Assembly: GCF_009858245.1 (NCBI RefSeq)
Contig: NZ_VMSB01000001.1
Location: 2,356,001-2,420,000, forward strand
Direction: 5' to 3'
Length of the DNA: 64,000 nucleotides
Source of the DNA: Ornithinibacter aureus
Lineage (GTDB): Bacteria > Actinomycetota > Actinomycetes > Actinomycetales > Dermatophilaceae
Shown here: one piece after another, positions 1 to 8,321 of the stretch
Layout: every line of letters starts with the position of its first letter
Numbering within the stretch: the stretch's first letter is position 1
Made by a program: the position numbers and the translations under genes
The notes under the pieces: model-generated
Database searches by the model: none
What the model was told of the DNA's origin: nothing
The model's input: the letters and a program-made list of their open reading frames with translations, nothing else

Positions 1-74
1 CCACAGGCCGTCATCAGCAGCACCCCCGCGACCGCGAGAGCGGCGAGCACCAACCGTGTCCCTCGAGTCTCCAC
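1..74 (-). CDS. Putative lipoprotein, 5' fragment
   Basis: Only the first 24 codons are inside the window; the gene runs off the left edge. Reading from a GTG at 74 gives a short charged start, a hydrophobic run and a lipobox-like MTAC, the pattern of a secreted lipoprotein signal. It begins 33 bp after the SGNH hydrolase stop on the same strand, so the two are probably co-transcribed. The start codon is uncertain and the function cannot be told. Confidence 0.45.
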   Translation of the reverse strand, partial: METRGTRLVLAALAVAGVLLMTAC

Positions 75-106
75 TCCACGAGACCATACGGTGTGCCGGC
101 CGGCCA

Positions 107-1228
107 TCACGGGTACCTCGGGTTGCGCAACTGTTCGGCGAGCAAGGCGGCCATGGCCGCGTGCCCCTGGGCGTTGGGGTGGAAGGAGCCAGGATCGGTG
201 ACGGCCAGGCCCGGCCCTCCCCAGTCGAGGTCGTTGATCCACTGCTCGCCGTCGGGCGCACCGACCCCGTGGCCGAGGAAGGCCTGGGTGGGGTCGATGA
301 ACTCCACCCCGGCCTCACGACAGGCCTCGCGGAGCATGGCGTTGAGCTGGTCAGCCTTGCCATTCATCCACACCTGGTCCTCACTGAAGAGCATGTTGTT
401 GAGTTCCTGACTGGGCGGGTCGTTGAACAGTCGGGGGTATCCCATGATGACGATCCGGGCGTTGGGCGCCTTCTCGCGCATCCGGGTGTAGAGCGCGACG
501 AGCTCGGGCTTCAGGTCCTCCAGGCGCTGGTCGAGCTTCTCGTCCCACTTGGCCTGGCAACCGTCCGTGAACGGGACACCACTCCCGCCGTTAAGCACGC
601 AGTCCTGGAGCACGGCACCGAAGCCGAGGTCGTTCCCACCGATCGACATCGTGACGAGCGAGGTGTCCTCGGTGAGGGCGTCGAGCTGTGGGCCCTCGCC
701 GTCGTTGCTGCCGTTGGGGTTGTCGAGGTCGGTCTGGGTCGCGCCCGAGCAGTAGACCGCCGTGAAGCCACCCGCGAAGTCGAACTCGGGCGAGGCGTAG
801 GTCTGCTCGGCGTAGGAGGAGGTCGAGCGCCGGCACCGGTTGTGCGAGTCATCGCCCCAGTTGCCCGGGTCCCAGTCGTCACGGTTGTCGTAGTTCGTAC
901 CGTCGTGGTAATCCCCCGCGCCCTCTCCCGAGGCGAAGCTGTCGCCGAGGGCCACGTAGTCACCGCTCAGCGCCTTCTCGAGCGCCGTCTGCACGCTCTG
1001 CGCGGTGTCCTCACACCCTTCGCCGAGGAAGATCCGGCACACGGCGTTCGTCGTGTGCCTGGCCAGGTCACCCTGGACGATGCCGAACAGCACCGCGGCG
1101 ACGACGAGCGCAGCAGCCGCGATGATCCCGCCGTACTCGAGCCCGGCGGAACCCCGCTCCGTGGTGTGCCCCCCTCGTGGCACACCACGGCTGCGCACTG
1201 CCGCATCGCGGGGCCGCTCACCTGGCAT
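107..1228 (-). CDS. SGNH-family hydrolase with Flp-type prepilin leader
   Basis: A 373-residue protein. Residues 1-26 end in an ERG|SAGLEY prepilin cleavage motif followed by a hydrophobic helix (27-50), the arrangement of Flp pilins. The rest is an SGNH/GDSL esterase domain: GDS at 95-97, GGND at 197-200, and a DPGSFHPN block with D345 and H350, so the catalytic set looks intact. By family knowledge these hydrolyse esters of lipids or polysaccharides; the substrate is unknown. I infer that the enzyme is processed by the prepilin peptidase and held outside the membrane or in the pilus. The start at 1228 is supported by TAGCGT six bases upstream (leaderless). A GGGTCC-CC-GGGCCC box lies 33 bp from that hexamer, as in the Flp pilin gene. 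Confidence 0.85.
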   Translation of the reverse strand: MPGERPRDAAVRSRGVPRGGHTTERGSAGLEYGGIIAAAALVVAAVLFGIVQGDLARHTTNAVCRIFLGEGCEDTAQSVQTALEKALSGDYVALGDSFASGEGAGDYHDGTNYDNRDDWDPGNWGDDSHNRCRRSTSSYAEQTYASPEFDFAGGFTAVYCSGATQTDLDNPNGSNDGEGPQLDALTEDTSLVTMSIGGNDLGFGAVLQDCVLNGGSGVPFTDGCQAKWDEKLDQRLEDLKPELVALYTRMREKAPNARIVIMGYPRLFNDPPSQELNNMLFSEDQVWMNGKADQLNAMLREACREAGVEFIDPTQAFLGHGVGAPDGEQWINDLDWGGPGLAVTDPGSFHPNAQGHAAMAALLAEQLRNPRYP

Positions 1229-1234
1229 GTCCCG

Positions 1235-1240
1235 ACGCTA
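1235..1240 (-). promoter_or_regulatory. Putative -10 of SGNH hydrolase gene (leaderless)
   Basis: TAGCGT, six bases from the ATG at 1228. Its centre is 33 bp from the centre of the GGGNCCNNGGNCCC box at 1264-1277. Confidence 0.5.
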
Positions 1241-1263
1241 GGGATCGCGGATGCCGTCGGGCA

Positions 1264-1277
1264 GGGTCCCCGGGCCC
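1264..1277. promoter_or_regulatory. GGGNCC-N2-GGNCCC box, SGNH gene
   Basis: GGGTCC-CC-GGGCCC, an inverted repeat. Further GGGCCC cores follow at 1284-1289 and 1299-1304. The same box lies upstream of the three other genes with Flp-type leaders. I infer an operator, most likely for the LuxR-type regulator at 6529-7149. Confidence 0.55.
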
Positions 1278-1317
1278 AGCTGCGGGCCCGTCGTGGCTGG
1301 GCCCAGGTGCCCGGTCG

Positions 1318-1752
1318 TCAGGCCAGGCCGAGGAGGCCGATACCGGTCGTGACGGCGAGCAGCACGGCGGTGCGCACGGAGGCGCCCCGGTGCGGACCCG
1401 GCATCCCGGCTGTCACGGCGGCGACGACGGCGGCGCCCGCGATCACCCACGGGTAGGCCGAGGCGCCCGTGTCCAGCACCCTGCCGAGGACGACCCCGAG
1501 CCAGGCGAGCGCGGTTGCGGACAGGGCCGCCCATGCAGTCAGTCGCCGGAGCCGCTCGATGACGAGCATCACGGCCGCGGCCAGGCCGAGCAGGAGCGAG
1601 TAGCGACCGACGAGGTACTGCGCGCTGGCGTCGTCGGTGGCCAGGAGGTACACGTCGAGCCACACGACGGGCAGCGCGATGAGCACGAGCACCAACCCCC
1701 ACGTGACGAGCCCGGCCCGCGGATGCGGCGAAGGGTGCTCCTGCGCGGTCAT
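1318..1752 (-). CDS. Small multi-pass membrane protein
   Basis: A 144-residue protein with about four or five hydrophobic segments and a short hydrophilic N-terminus; no recognisable family. The ATG at 1752 is preferred over one at 1779 because TAGGAT (1760-1765) sits seven bases ahead, as in leaderless transcripts. It lies upstream of the SGNH gene, and the GGGCCC boxes fall between the two. Function unknown. Confidence 0.6.
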   Translation of the reverse strand: MTAQEHPSPHPRAGLVTWGLVLVLIALPVVWLDVYLLATDDASAQYLVGRYSLLLGLAAAVMLVIERLRRLTAWAALSATALAWLGVVLGRVLDTGASAYPWVIAGAAVVAAVTAGMPGPHRGASVRTAVLLAVTTGIGLLGLA

Positions 1753-1879
1753 GAGCCGGATCCTATGGCGGAGGGTCACTCCCTGACCCGGCGGACGAAT
1801 CTGCGGTCAGGCTGTGGGAATCCCTCCGGCCTCTCGCAACCCCTCTGCACCGGACCTGAGGTTCGGCGACCACGTGGCT

Positions 1880-1885
1880 TAGGCT
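1880..1885 (+). promoter_or_regulatory. Putative -10 of first OmpA-family gene
   Basis: TAGGCT about 70 bases ahead of the GTG at 1954, which implies a leader of roughly 60 nt ending in a strong GGGGAGGAA ribosome site. No GGGNCC box is present here. Confidence 0.35.
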
Positions 1886-1953
1886 GGGCGGGACGATCAT
1901 CCAGGCCCGGCCACCGAGAGTGCTGCCGGAGCCACCCGGGGAGGAACCACACC

Positions 1954-3018
1954 GTGACGACCGTTCGCTCCACCCTGCGCTCGATCGGGGCCGCCACCGC
2001 CGTGGCTGCCCTGCTCGTCGCGGGATCACCCGCCTCATCCGGCACGGCCGCAGCCGCCGACGAGATCCCGATTCTCGGCCAGGCACTCACGATGGGGACG
2101 GTCACCGCCGGACCTCCTGCGGTGGTGACGGTGCACGGGGTCCAACGGGTCGACAACGCCACGATCGTCTACTGGTCACTCGGCATCCCCGACGGTTCGC
2201 AGGCGAAGTTCGCCGCGTCCTACTTCGGCCCGTCCACGCTGTTGTTCAGGTCGAAGCGAACGGGTGTCAACCAGTCGGACGTGACACTGACCGACGGGAC
2301 CGCTGGTCTCACCTACCGCCCGATGGAACCGACCGGCAAGTTCAGGACCTGCGTGTGCGGCCCGTCCACCACGATGACTGATCTCACTCCGAGGCAGGCT
2401 CAGGTCATCTGGTCCGCCGTGGCTCCACTGCCTGCGGGCGTCGCGACGGTCGACGTGACCATCGCGGAGCAGGTCATCCCGAACGTCCCCGTGGGAGACG
2501 GCCCCCTGCTGCCCTTGGCGGAGAACCAGGAGGCGCCGTTCGTCCTCGGCATGGGGTGGCCCGAGCCCGACCCCGAGCTATTGGCCACGGCGCGCACGTC
2601 GCAGCCCGCGGCCTTCGAGCTCACCCAGCGCGTGTCCAACATCGAGCAGAGCGTCACGACCTCCACCGGCGAGGTCGCCTTGGCTGCGGACGTGCTGTTC
2701 GCCAAGAACTCCGCGACCCTGACGGCCAAGGGCACGAAGACGGTCGCCGATGCCGCCGCGCAGATCAAGGCAACCGAGACCGGCAAGGCCCTGACCGTGA
2801 CGGGTCACGCGGACTCCGACGGCTCGAACTCCTACAACCAGTCATTGTCGGAGAAGCGGGCGAAGGCCGTCGCGGCGGCGCTCGCCGAGGCCCTCGGCGG
2901 TGGATACACCATCACGGCCGTCGGCAAGGGCGAGACCGAACCGATCGCGTCGAACAAGACCACTGCGGGCAAGGCCAAGAACCGCCGAGTCAGCATCACC
3001 TACACCGAAGGACAGTGA
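1954..3018 (+). CDS. Exported OmpA-domain protein, copy 1
   Basis: A 354-residue protein with an Ala-rich Sec signal peptide (about 1-35), an unidentified middle domain with a CVC motif, and an OmpA-like peptidoglycan-binding domain at about 235-354 (VLFAKNSATLT, TGHADSDG, NRRVSITY). OmpA domains bind peptidoglycan; in a monoderm this would place the protein in the cell wall. The GTG at 1954 is chosen over a longer frame because GGGGAGGAA precedes it and a signal peptide follows at once. It is followed directly by a lipoprotein gene, and the pair is duplicated at 3648-5305. Confidence 0.85.
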   Translation: MTTVRSTLRSIGAATAVAALLVAGSPASSGTAAAADEIPILGQALTMGTVTAGPPAVVTVHGVQRVDNATIVYWSLGIPDGSQAKFAASYFGPSTLLFRSKRTGVNQSDVTLTDGTAGLTYRPMEPTGKFRTCVCGPSTTMTDLTPRQAQVIWSAVAPLPAGVATVDVTIAEQVIPNVPVGDGPLLPLAENQEAPFVLGMGWPEPDPELLATARTSQPAAFELTQRVSNIEQSVTTSTGEVALAADVLFAKNSATLTAKGTKTVADAAAQIKATETGKALTVTGHADSDGSNSYNQSLSEKRAKAVAAALAEALGGGYTITAVGKGETEPIASNKTTAGKAKNRRVSITYTEGQ

Positions 3019-3020
3019 CC

Positions 3021-3596
3021 GTGGCCCAGCCCCCCCGTCGTCCCCGCCTCACCCTGGCGATCCTCGGTGTCGTGTCCGTCGTGGCGCTGTCGTCCTGCAC
3101 GGGGGACGACCCCGAGCCCTCGGTGAGTCCGACCGGATCCGCGTCATCGAGTGCGTCCACGACGACCTCGACGCCGCTGCGCGACCAGAGTGCTCTCGTG
3201 CTCGGTGCGCAGCTGCCCCCGGTGGCTGGCAGCTCGACCGGAGACGTGGCCGGCGCGCCGGCCACCCTCAACGTGGCCACTGTCGTCGCCACGAAGGGCG
3301 GCAGCGTCCTGACGTTCTGGCACACCGGGACGGAGAAGATGTTGGTCAACGCCGGAGACCTCTCCTGGGAGGCCCAACCCGTGCTGGTCGACGTCGCCGA
3401 GCAGAAGGTCTACGAGCCCGTCACGTTCGTGGATGAGCAGGGGGACACCCGCTGCCTGTGCACGGACGCGGCGTACATCGGTGGAGTGCCGCAACCGCGC
3501 ACGATCTTCTTCCCACAGCTGCCCGACACGGTCACCACCGTCGAGGTCCGTCAGGCAGGCTTCGACAAGCCGATCTCGGTACCCGTCACGCGGTGA
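3021..3596 (+). CDS. Lipoprotein paired with OmpA-domain protein, copy 1
   Basis: A 191-residue lipoprotein with lipobox LSSC, then a Ser/Thr-rich linker and a domain of unknown fold with a CLC motif and a conserved C-terminal block. The GTG at 3021 has GAAGGA eight bases upstream; a GTG at 3015 overlaps the preceding stop but is too close to that site. Its closest relative here is the protein at 4715-5305. I infer that the OmpA protein and lipoprotein act together in the envelope. Confidence 0.75.
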   Translation: MAQPPRRPRLTLAILGVVSVVALSSCTGDDPEPSVSPTGSASSSASTTTSTPLRDQSALVLGAQLPPVAGSSTGDVAGAPATLNVATVVATKGGSVLTFWHTGTEKMLVNAGDLSWEAQPVLVDVAEQKVYEPVTFVDEQGDTRCLCTDAAYIGGVPQPRTIFFPQLPDTVTTVEVRQAGFDKPISVPVTR

Positions 3597-3647
3597 CCGG
3601 CGCAGCCACCGAGAGTGTTGCCGAAACCATCTGGGGGGAACCACGTC

Positions 3648-4715
3648 GTGACGACCATTCGCTCAAGCCTGCGCTCGATCGGGGCCGCCACTGCGGTGGG
3701 GGCCGTGCTCCTCGTGGGGATGCCCGCCGGGTCGAGTGCCGCGGGGACATCCGCCGCCGACGAGGTCCCGATCCTCGGCCAGGCCTTCACCATGGGGACG
3801 GTGCAGTCCGGACCTCCCGCCGTCGTGACGGTCCACGGCGTCCGCCGGGTGGAGGGGGCCACCATCCTGTACTGGTCCCTGGGTGTCCCCGTCGACAGCC
3901 CGGTGGACAACGAGTTGTCGTTCCTCGGCCCCGCGACGTCCTCGTTCTACGCAGGCAATGTCGGGCCGACGATGGGCGACGCCGCTCTCACCGACGTCAC
4001 CGGCGCGCAGGTCTACCGCCCCCTTGTCACCACCGAGAAGTTCGCACCGTGTGCGTGCTCACCCGTGTCGTCCCTGCTCAAGGTCAAGCCCGGTCAGGCC
4101 TCCGTCATGTGGACGGCCCTCGCGCCGCTCCCCGAGGGCGTCACGACAGTCGACGTGACCGTCGCTGAACAGGTGGTCCCGGACGTCACCGTCGAGGAGG
4201 GCCTGCTCCTGCCCGTGGCCAGCGAGCAGGAACCCGTCATCGTCGGCATGGGTTGGCCCGAGGTGGACATGAACCTCGTCGGCACGTCCACCCCCCAGGA
4301 CCCGGAGTCCTACTCCCTCGTGGGGCGCGTCTCCGACCTCGAGAGGGCCGTGACGACCTCGCAGGGTGAGGTGTCCCTGGCCTCCGACGTGTTGTTCGCG
4401 AAGAATTCCGCGACGCTGACCGCCAAGGGTGTCGCCACGGTGGCCAAGGCCGCGGCGCAGATCAAGGCCAGTGAGGCCGGCACGGCCCTGACCGTCACCG
4501 GCCACGCCGACTCCGACGACTCCGAGGACTACAACCAGGCGCTTTCCGAACGGCGGGCCAAGGCGGTGGCCGCGGCACTGACGAAGGAGTTGGGCTCCGG
4601 GTACTCGATCACGGCAGTCGGGAAGGGCGAGACCCAGCCGATCGCCTCGAACGCGACAGCTGCGGGCAAGGCGAAGAACCGCCGCGTCAGCATCACCTAC
4701 ACGGAGGGGCAGTGA
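3648..4715 (+). CDS. Exported OmpA-domain protein, copy 2
   Basis: A 355-residue paralog of the protein at 1954-3018, with the same signal peptide, middle domain (now CAC) and C-terminal OmpA domain. The similarity reaches the untranslated leader: the bases before both GTG starts match closely, including the ribosome site, so the duplication carried its own leader. The stop overlaps the start of the next lipoprotein gene. Confidence 0.85.
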   Translation: MTTIRSSLRSIGAATAVGAVLLVGMPAGSSAAGTSAADEVPILGQAFTMGTVQSGPPAVVTVHGVRRVEGATILYWSLGVPVDSPVDNELSFLGPATSSFYAGNVGPTMGDAALTDVTGAQVYRPLVTTEKFAPCACSPVSSLLKVKPGQASVMWTALAPLPEGVTTVDVTVAEQVVPDVTVEEGLLLPVASEQEPVIVGMGWPEVDMNLVGTSTPQDPESYSLVGRVSDLERAVTTSQGEVSLASDVLFAKNSATLTAKGVATVAKAAAQIKASEAGTALTVTGHADSDDSEDYNQALSERRAKAVAAALTKELGSGYSITAVGKGETQPIASNATAAGKAKNRRVSITYTEGQ

Positions 4716-5305
4716 TGAACACCGCTACCGCAGCCACGAGGGTTCGCTCGCGGGTGGCTCTGGCCTCGATCGCCGTCGCCGCGATCGCAGCCCTCGCAGC
4801 CTGCACCGACGACACCCCCGAGCCCTCGCCCAGCGGCTCCGGCAGTTCGTCGGCGACGGCCTCGTCCGCGCCGGCCTTCGTTCCCAGTGACCAGAGCGCG
4901 AAGGTGCTCGCGGCGACCCTGCCTGCGGTGCAGGGCAGCGCCAAGGGCACTGTCGGCAAGCAGCCTGCCACCCTGAACGTCGCCGAGGTGAGGGCGACCG
5001 CCGGGGGAACCCTGCTTACCTTTTGGTTCTCCGGCGCGCAGGCGGCGCCACTCGGTGACCAGGGTGAGAAGTCCTGGGAGAACCAGCCCACCCTCGTCGA
5101 CGTCGCCGGGAAGAAGGTCTACGAGCCGTTCACCTTCACCCACAGCCGCGGCGAGACCTACTGCCTGTGCACTGATGCCGCCTACGCCCGCGGGGACGCG
5201 CAGCCGCGCACCATCTACTACCCGGCGCTGCCCGACACGGTCACCACCGTCGAGGTTCGCCAGGCCGGCTTCGACAAGCCGATCAGCGTCCCGGTCACCC
5301 GCTGA
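4715..5305 (+). CDS. Lipoprotein paired with OmpA-domain protein, copy 2
   Basis: A 196-residue lipoprotein (lipobox ALAAC) clearly related to 3021-3596: both share the DQSA block, the ATLNVA block, a CLCTDA motif and a nearly identical C-terminus. The ATG at 4715 overlaps the TGA of the OmpA gene by one base and has GGAGGGG five bases ahead. Function unknown. Confidence 0.75.
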   Translation: MNTATAATRVRSRVALASIAVAAIAALAACTDDTPEPSPSGSGSSSATASSAPAFVPSDQSAKVLAATLPAVQGSAKGTVGKQPATLNVAEVRATAGGTLLTFWFSGAQAAPLGDQGEKSWENQPTLVDVAGKKVYEPFTFTHSRGETYCLCTDAAYARGDAQPRTIYYPALPDTVTTVEVRQAGFDKPISVPVTR

Positions 5306-5318
5306 CCCGACAGACACG

Positions 5319-5360
5319 GAATCGGCGCAGGGAGGCGACGTCGCCTCCCTGCGCCGATTC
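5319..5360. terminator. Bidirectional terminator-like perfect palindrome
   Basis: A perfect palindrome with 21-bp arms and no separate loop. It sits between the converging ends of the lipoprotein gene (+, stop 5305) and the TadG-like gene (-, stop 5379), so it can end transcription from both sides. No clear U-tract is present, which is usual in high-GC actinobacteria. Confidence 0.75.
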
Positions 5361-5378
5361 GGTCGACGTCGATGGCCC

Positions 5379-6050
5379 CTAGTCGGTGAGGCGAGGGTCG
5401 GCCTCGATCTTCAGCTGCCCCCAACCGAAGCTGGGTGGCCCACCGCTGCCCGGGAAGGTGACGTCGAACTCCACCTCGCCGCACCGGCCCTTCTTCACCA
5501 CGTCGTCCGGTGTCGGAGTGGGCGTCGGAGTGGGGGTCGCCGTCGACGACGGGGTCGGCGTGGGAGTCGGCTCGGGCTCGGGCGGCTCTGGCGCATCCGG
5601 GAGGACGCAGGGCCCCAGCCGGAGGTCGAGCTCGGCAACCGCCGAGGTGTCCTCCCTGCGACCGGACTCCAGCACTGCCTGGCTGCGCACCGTCACCTCG
5701 ATGCGGTCCTGCACGGGGTAGTAGCAGTACGACGTGACGGTCGCGCCGTTGCGGGCGGCAAAGCTCTGAGCCTCGCCGCGGCCGAGGCCGCAGGGGATGC
5801 CGCCGCCGTCCCGCACGGCATCCTTGATCGCCTGTGGAGCGTCCCGGGCGATCGCCTGGGCACCCGCGAGCGCCGCGGCATCAGCAGCGGTCTGCAGCCC
5901 GGACACCTCATCGGTCGCGGAGACCAGGCGCGAGTAGGCCGTCACCCCCAGCGCGAGGAACAGGATGGCCATGGTGAGCACCAGCCACATGGCTGCCTGC
6001 CCGCTCTCGCTCGGCTCCTCGACACGCCGACCCGTCATCGGATCCCTCAT
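5379..6050 (-). CDS. TadE/TadG-like pilus assembly protein
   Basis: A 223-residue protein with one N-terminal membrane helix (about 18-40) followed by an LQTAADAAALAGAQA segment, the signature of the Flp pilus-assembly TadE/G-like N-terminal domain. Then come a small extracytoplasmic region with cysteines, a Pro/Thr linker (TPTPTP repeats) and a short C-terminal domain. Such proteins are minor pseudopilins or envelope partners of Tad pili. The ATG at 6050 is chosen because GGGGGAG precedes it. It lies 82 bp after the Flp pilin stop, with a strong hairpin in the gap. Confidence 0.75.
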   Translation of the reverse strand: MRDPMTGRRVEEPSESGQAAMWLVLTMAILFLALGVTAYSRLVSATDEVSGLQTAADAAALAGAQAIARDAPQAIKDAVRDGGGIPCGLGRGEAQSFAARNGATVTSYCYYPVQDRIEVTVRSQAVLESGRREDTSAVAELDLRLGPCVLPDAPEPPEPEPTPTPTPSSTATPTPTPTPTPDDVVKKGRCGEVEFDVTFPGSGGPPSFGWGQLKIEADPRLTD

Positions 6051-6081
6051 GATCTCCCCCTGTGCCACGGACGATGCGTGA

Positions 6082-6110
6082 GTGGGGGGTGGACGACGTC
6101 CACCCCCCAC
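6082..6110 (-). terminator. Hairpin between Flp pilin and TadG-like gene
   Basis: An inverted repeat with 14-bp arms around one central base (6096). Placed just after a pilin gene, it probably stabilises the pilin message and reduces read-through into the TadG-like gene. Confidence 0.55.
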
Positions 6111-6132
6111 CCACGCTGGATGATTAGGACGA

Positions 6133-6339
6133 TCAGCCGCCCGGGGAGAACAGGTCGGTGATCGCCGTGCCGACGCTGGTGTCGACACCGGCGCCGTCGA
6201 TGGCGCCCCAGATCAGGGCGACGACCAGAGCGGCGACGGCGATCATGCCGGCGTACTCGAGACCGGTCGCACCGGCCTCCTTGCGGTCACGGAGCGTGGT
6301 CAGGGCGGTGGTGAACTTTGCGCTGAGCTTGGCAGTCAT
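6133..6339 (-). CDS. flp: Flp-type pilin
   Basis: A 68-residue prepilin. A charged leader ends in KEAG23, followed by ATGLEYAG, matching the Flp cleavage rule G|xxxxEY with Glu+5 and Tyr+6. A hydrophobic helix follows, then a short Gly-rich tail. The mature subunit of about 45 residues is typical for Flp. The ATG at 6339 is chosen because GAGGGG lies upstream. It lies downstream of the response regulator gene but has its own candidate promoter (TAACGT, 6401-6406) and operator (6430-6443), so it can be made at higher level than the assembly machinery. Confidence 0.88.
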   Translation of the reverse strand: MTAKLSAKFTTALTTLRDRKEAGATGLEYAGMIAVAALVVALIWGAIDGAGVDTSVGTAITDLFSPGG

Positions 6340-6400
6340 TGGGTGTCCCCTCATCGGTGGTGCGGATCGGGCCTTGGTGCCCTTCGTGCTGACATGACCA

Positions 6401-6406
6401 ACGTTA
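6401..6406 (-). promoter_or_regulatory. Putative -10 of Flp pilin gene
   Basis: TAACGT on the minus strand, centred 33 bp from the box at 6430-6443, the same spacing as at 1235-1277 and 22473-22515. It implies an untranslated leader of about 55 nt. Confidence 0.45.
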
Positions 6407-6429
6407 TGAACCTCACGGCGTCGGCCACA

Positions 6430-6443
6430 GGGCCCACGGACCC
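6430..6443. promoter_or_regulatory. GGGNCC-N2-GGNCCC box, Flp gene
   Basis: GGGCCC-AC-GGACCC. Two further GGGCCC cores at 6450-6455 and 6462-6467 are joined by a 12-bp direct repeat containing CAACTGC. A 17-bp stretch including the box (6428-6444) recurs exactly, inverted relative to the gene, at 22501-22517. Confidence 0.55.
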
Positions 6444-6528
6444 AACTGCGGGCCCAACTGCGGGCCCACGTCGCGACCCCTCCGCAGACCCGGTCGGGGG
6501 CCCGGGCGACGGCCCACCCGCAGGCAGG

Positions 6529-7149
6529 TCATCGACCGAGCCACCGGACGATGGCCTCGGCCCTGGTGCTGACTCCCAGCGCGGCGAAGATCTGGTTGAT
6601 GTGGTTCTTCACCGTCTTCTCCGCGAGGAACAGGTGCTTCGCGATGTCGGAGTTGGACCGGCCCTGCGCGATGAGGTCCATCACCTCGACCTGGCGGGCG
6701 CTCAGGCCGAGATCCCCTGCGGGCTCGGGCACCACGGCGACGGGGCCGCGCTGGATCGCTCGCATCGCGACGTCGGAGACGGGAGCCGCACCACTCGCGG
6801 TCGCCCGCACCATGTGCGCGAGCGACTCGGCGTCGAACGTCCCGTGGACCAGGTAGCCGGCCGCGCCGTCGGACATCGCCCGGTGGATGCTGGCGTCGTC
6901 ATCCGTGAACGTCAGCATGAGCACCCTGGTCTGCCTCGCGATCTCGCTGACGATGGACAGGCCGTCACGACGCGGCATCCGCACGTCGAGCAGGAGCACG
7001 TCCGGGCGGGACGCACGCACCAGAGCCAGGGCCTCGTCCCCGTCGCCTGCCTGCCCGACGACCTCGAGCCCGGGATCGGTGCCGAGCAGGGCGAGCAGGC
7101 CCTTGCGCATGATGTCGCTGTCGTCGACGACACCGACGGTGACCGTCAT
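6529..7149 (-). CDS. LuxR/NarL-family response regulator
   Basis: A 206-residue two-component regulator: a receiver domain (acidic D9/D10, phospho-acceptor D55 in LLLDVRMP) followed by a LuxR helix-turn-helix (about 143-206, LSARQVEVMDLIAQGRS). The ATG at 7149 forms an ATGA overlap with the kinase stop, so the pair is translationally coupled. As the last genes of the tad operon, the pair most likely controls pilus or cargo genes. The GGGNCCNNGGNCCC boxes are its best candidate targets (inference). Confidence 0.88.
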   Translation of the reverse strand: MTVTVGVVDDSDIMRKGLLALLGTDPGLEVVGQAGDGDEALALVRASRPDVLLLDVRMPRRDGLSIVSEIARQTRVLMLTFTDDDASIHRAMSDGAAGYLVHGTFDAESLAHMVRATASGAAPVSDVAMRAIQRGPVAVVPEPAGDLGLSARQVEVMDLIAQGRSNSDIAKHLFLAEKTVKNHINQIFAALGVSTRAEAIVRWLGR

Positions 7150-8321
7150 CGCTCCACCCGGTGCAGCACCGGCACCCGGCACTCCACGAGCGTTCCGCGC
7201 CCCGGCTGCCCGGTGACCGTGCACCAGCCCCCCACGCGCGCCATCCGTTCCTGCATCCCGTCAACTCCATGGTGTCCGGCCGCCTGGGCGGCGCTGAGGG
7301 TGGCGGGCTCGAAGCCCGATCCGGTGTCGCGGACCGTCAGCGAGAGGAAGCCCTGGTCCTCGTGGAGCTCGACCGTCACCTCGCAGGGACCAGCGTGGCG
7401 GTGCACGTTGTCCAGGGACTCCCCCAGCACCGACAGCAGCTCGTAGCGCGTCGCCTCCTCGGCCGCGTCGACGTCGTCGATCAGCAGCTGCGGGTTCCGC
7501 CCTGTGCGCGCCGCCCAGCCCAGGACCACCTGGGACGCCGCCTCGGACAAGGTGCCCTCCGAGGTCTTGGCGCGCAGGTCGACCATGACGCCACGCACCT
7601 GGTGGACCGCCGTCGCTGCCATCTCCCTGATGGAGAGGGCCGACTCGGCGGCCCTTTCCGGATGCCGTTCGAGTTGCAGGGGAAGCGCCGTCGCGGTCAT
7701 GGCGATGCCCTGCAGCGACTTCGCGAGGTTGTCGTGGAGCTCGCGGGCGACCTTGGTGCGTTCCTCGGTGGCGGCCGCGGTGGTCACGGCATCCCGCAGC
7801 GTCAGCTGGGCGCGCGCCTCGGACTCCACGGAACGGCGCATCGTCAGGCCGAGCAACCACAGCGTGACGTAGACGAAGGGGATCGTCACCCAGGAGGTGA
7901 AGGCCGGGGCCGAACCGTCGGCACCAAGCAGGGCCGCACCGACGTAGCAGGACACGAGGCTGATCATCACGATCGCGCCGCTGACGGGTTCGAGCCACAG
8001 CCCGAGGAGCAGCGCCGTGGTGAGGGCTGCCAGCAGCAGGGGGCTGTCGATCCCGTTCACCGCGACGATGCCTGCAAGGAGCAGCGCATCGGCCATGGCG
8101 ATGAGCGGGTGCCTGCGGGCGAGGTCGAGCACGGAGGTGTTCATCAGCCCGTAGAAGCTCGTGAATCCCACGACGAGGAAGCCGATGGACGTCGCGAGCG
8201 ACACCCGCGTCCCGCTGAGTACCAGGAGGCCCGTGGCCAGCCCGACGAGCCGCGCGAGCAGCGTCACCTGGGTGAGCTGTCGCAGCGGCATGGCCACCCC
8301 GGCGTGCCCCGGCCTATCCAC
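7146..8321 (-). CDS. NarL-type sensor histidine kinase
   Basis: A 391-residue protein with about five or six membrane helices (to residue 160), a HisKA_3 dimerisation segment with phospho-acceptor H196 (RELHDNLAKSL), and a HATPase domain (ESLDNVHRHA, DTGSGF). The sensor part is membrane-embedded with no large external domain, so the signal may be in or near the membrane. The GTG at 8321 overlaps the tadC stop by eight bases and has GGAGG upstream. Cognate partner: the regulator at 6529. Confidence 0.85.
   Translation of the reverse strand: MDRPGHAGVAMPLRQLTQVTLLARLVGLATGLLVLSGTRVSLATSIGFLVVGFTSFYGLMNTSVLDLARRHPLIAMADALLLAGIVAVNGIDSPLLLAALTTALLLGLWLEPVSGAIVMISLVSCYVGAALLGADGSAPAFTSWVTIPFVYVTLWLLGLTMRRSVESEARAQLTLRDAVTTAAATEERTKVARELHDNLAKSLQGIAMTATALPLQLERHPERAAESALSIREMAATAVHQVRGVMVDLRAKTSEGTLSEAASQVVLGWAARTGRNPQLLIDDVDAAEEATRYELLSVLGESLDNVHRHAGPCEVTVELHEDQGFLSLTVRDTGSGFEPATLSAAQAAGHHGVDGMQERMARVGGWCTVTGQPGRGTLVECRVPVLHRVER

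Noticed and set aside
5319-5360. Perfect 42-nt palindrome considered as a transposon end or attachment site.
   Set aside because: It sits exactly between two converging genes and has no second copy in the window, so a shared terminator explains it.
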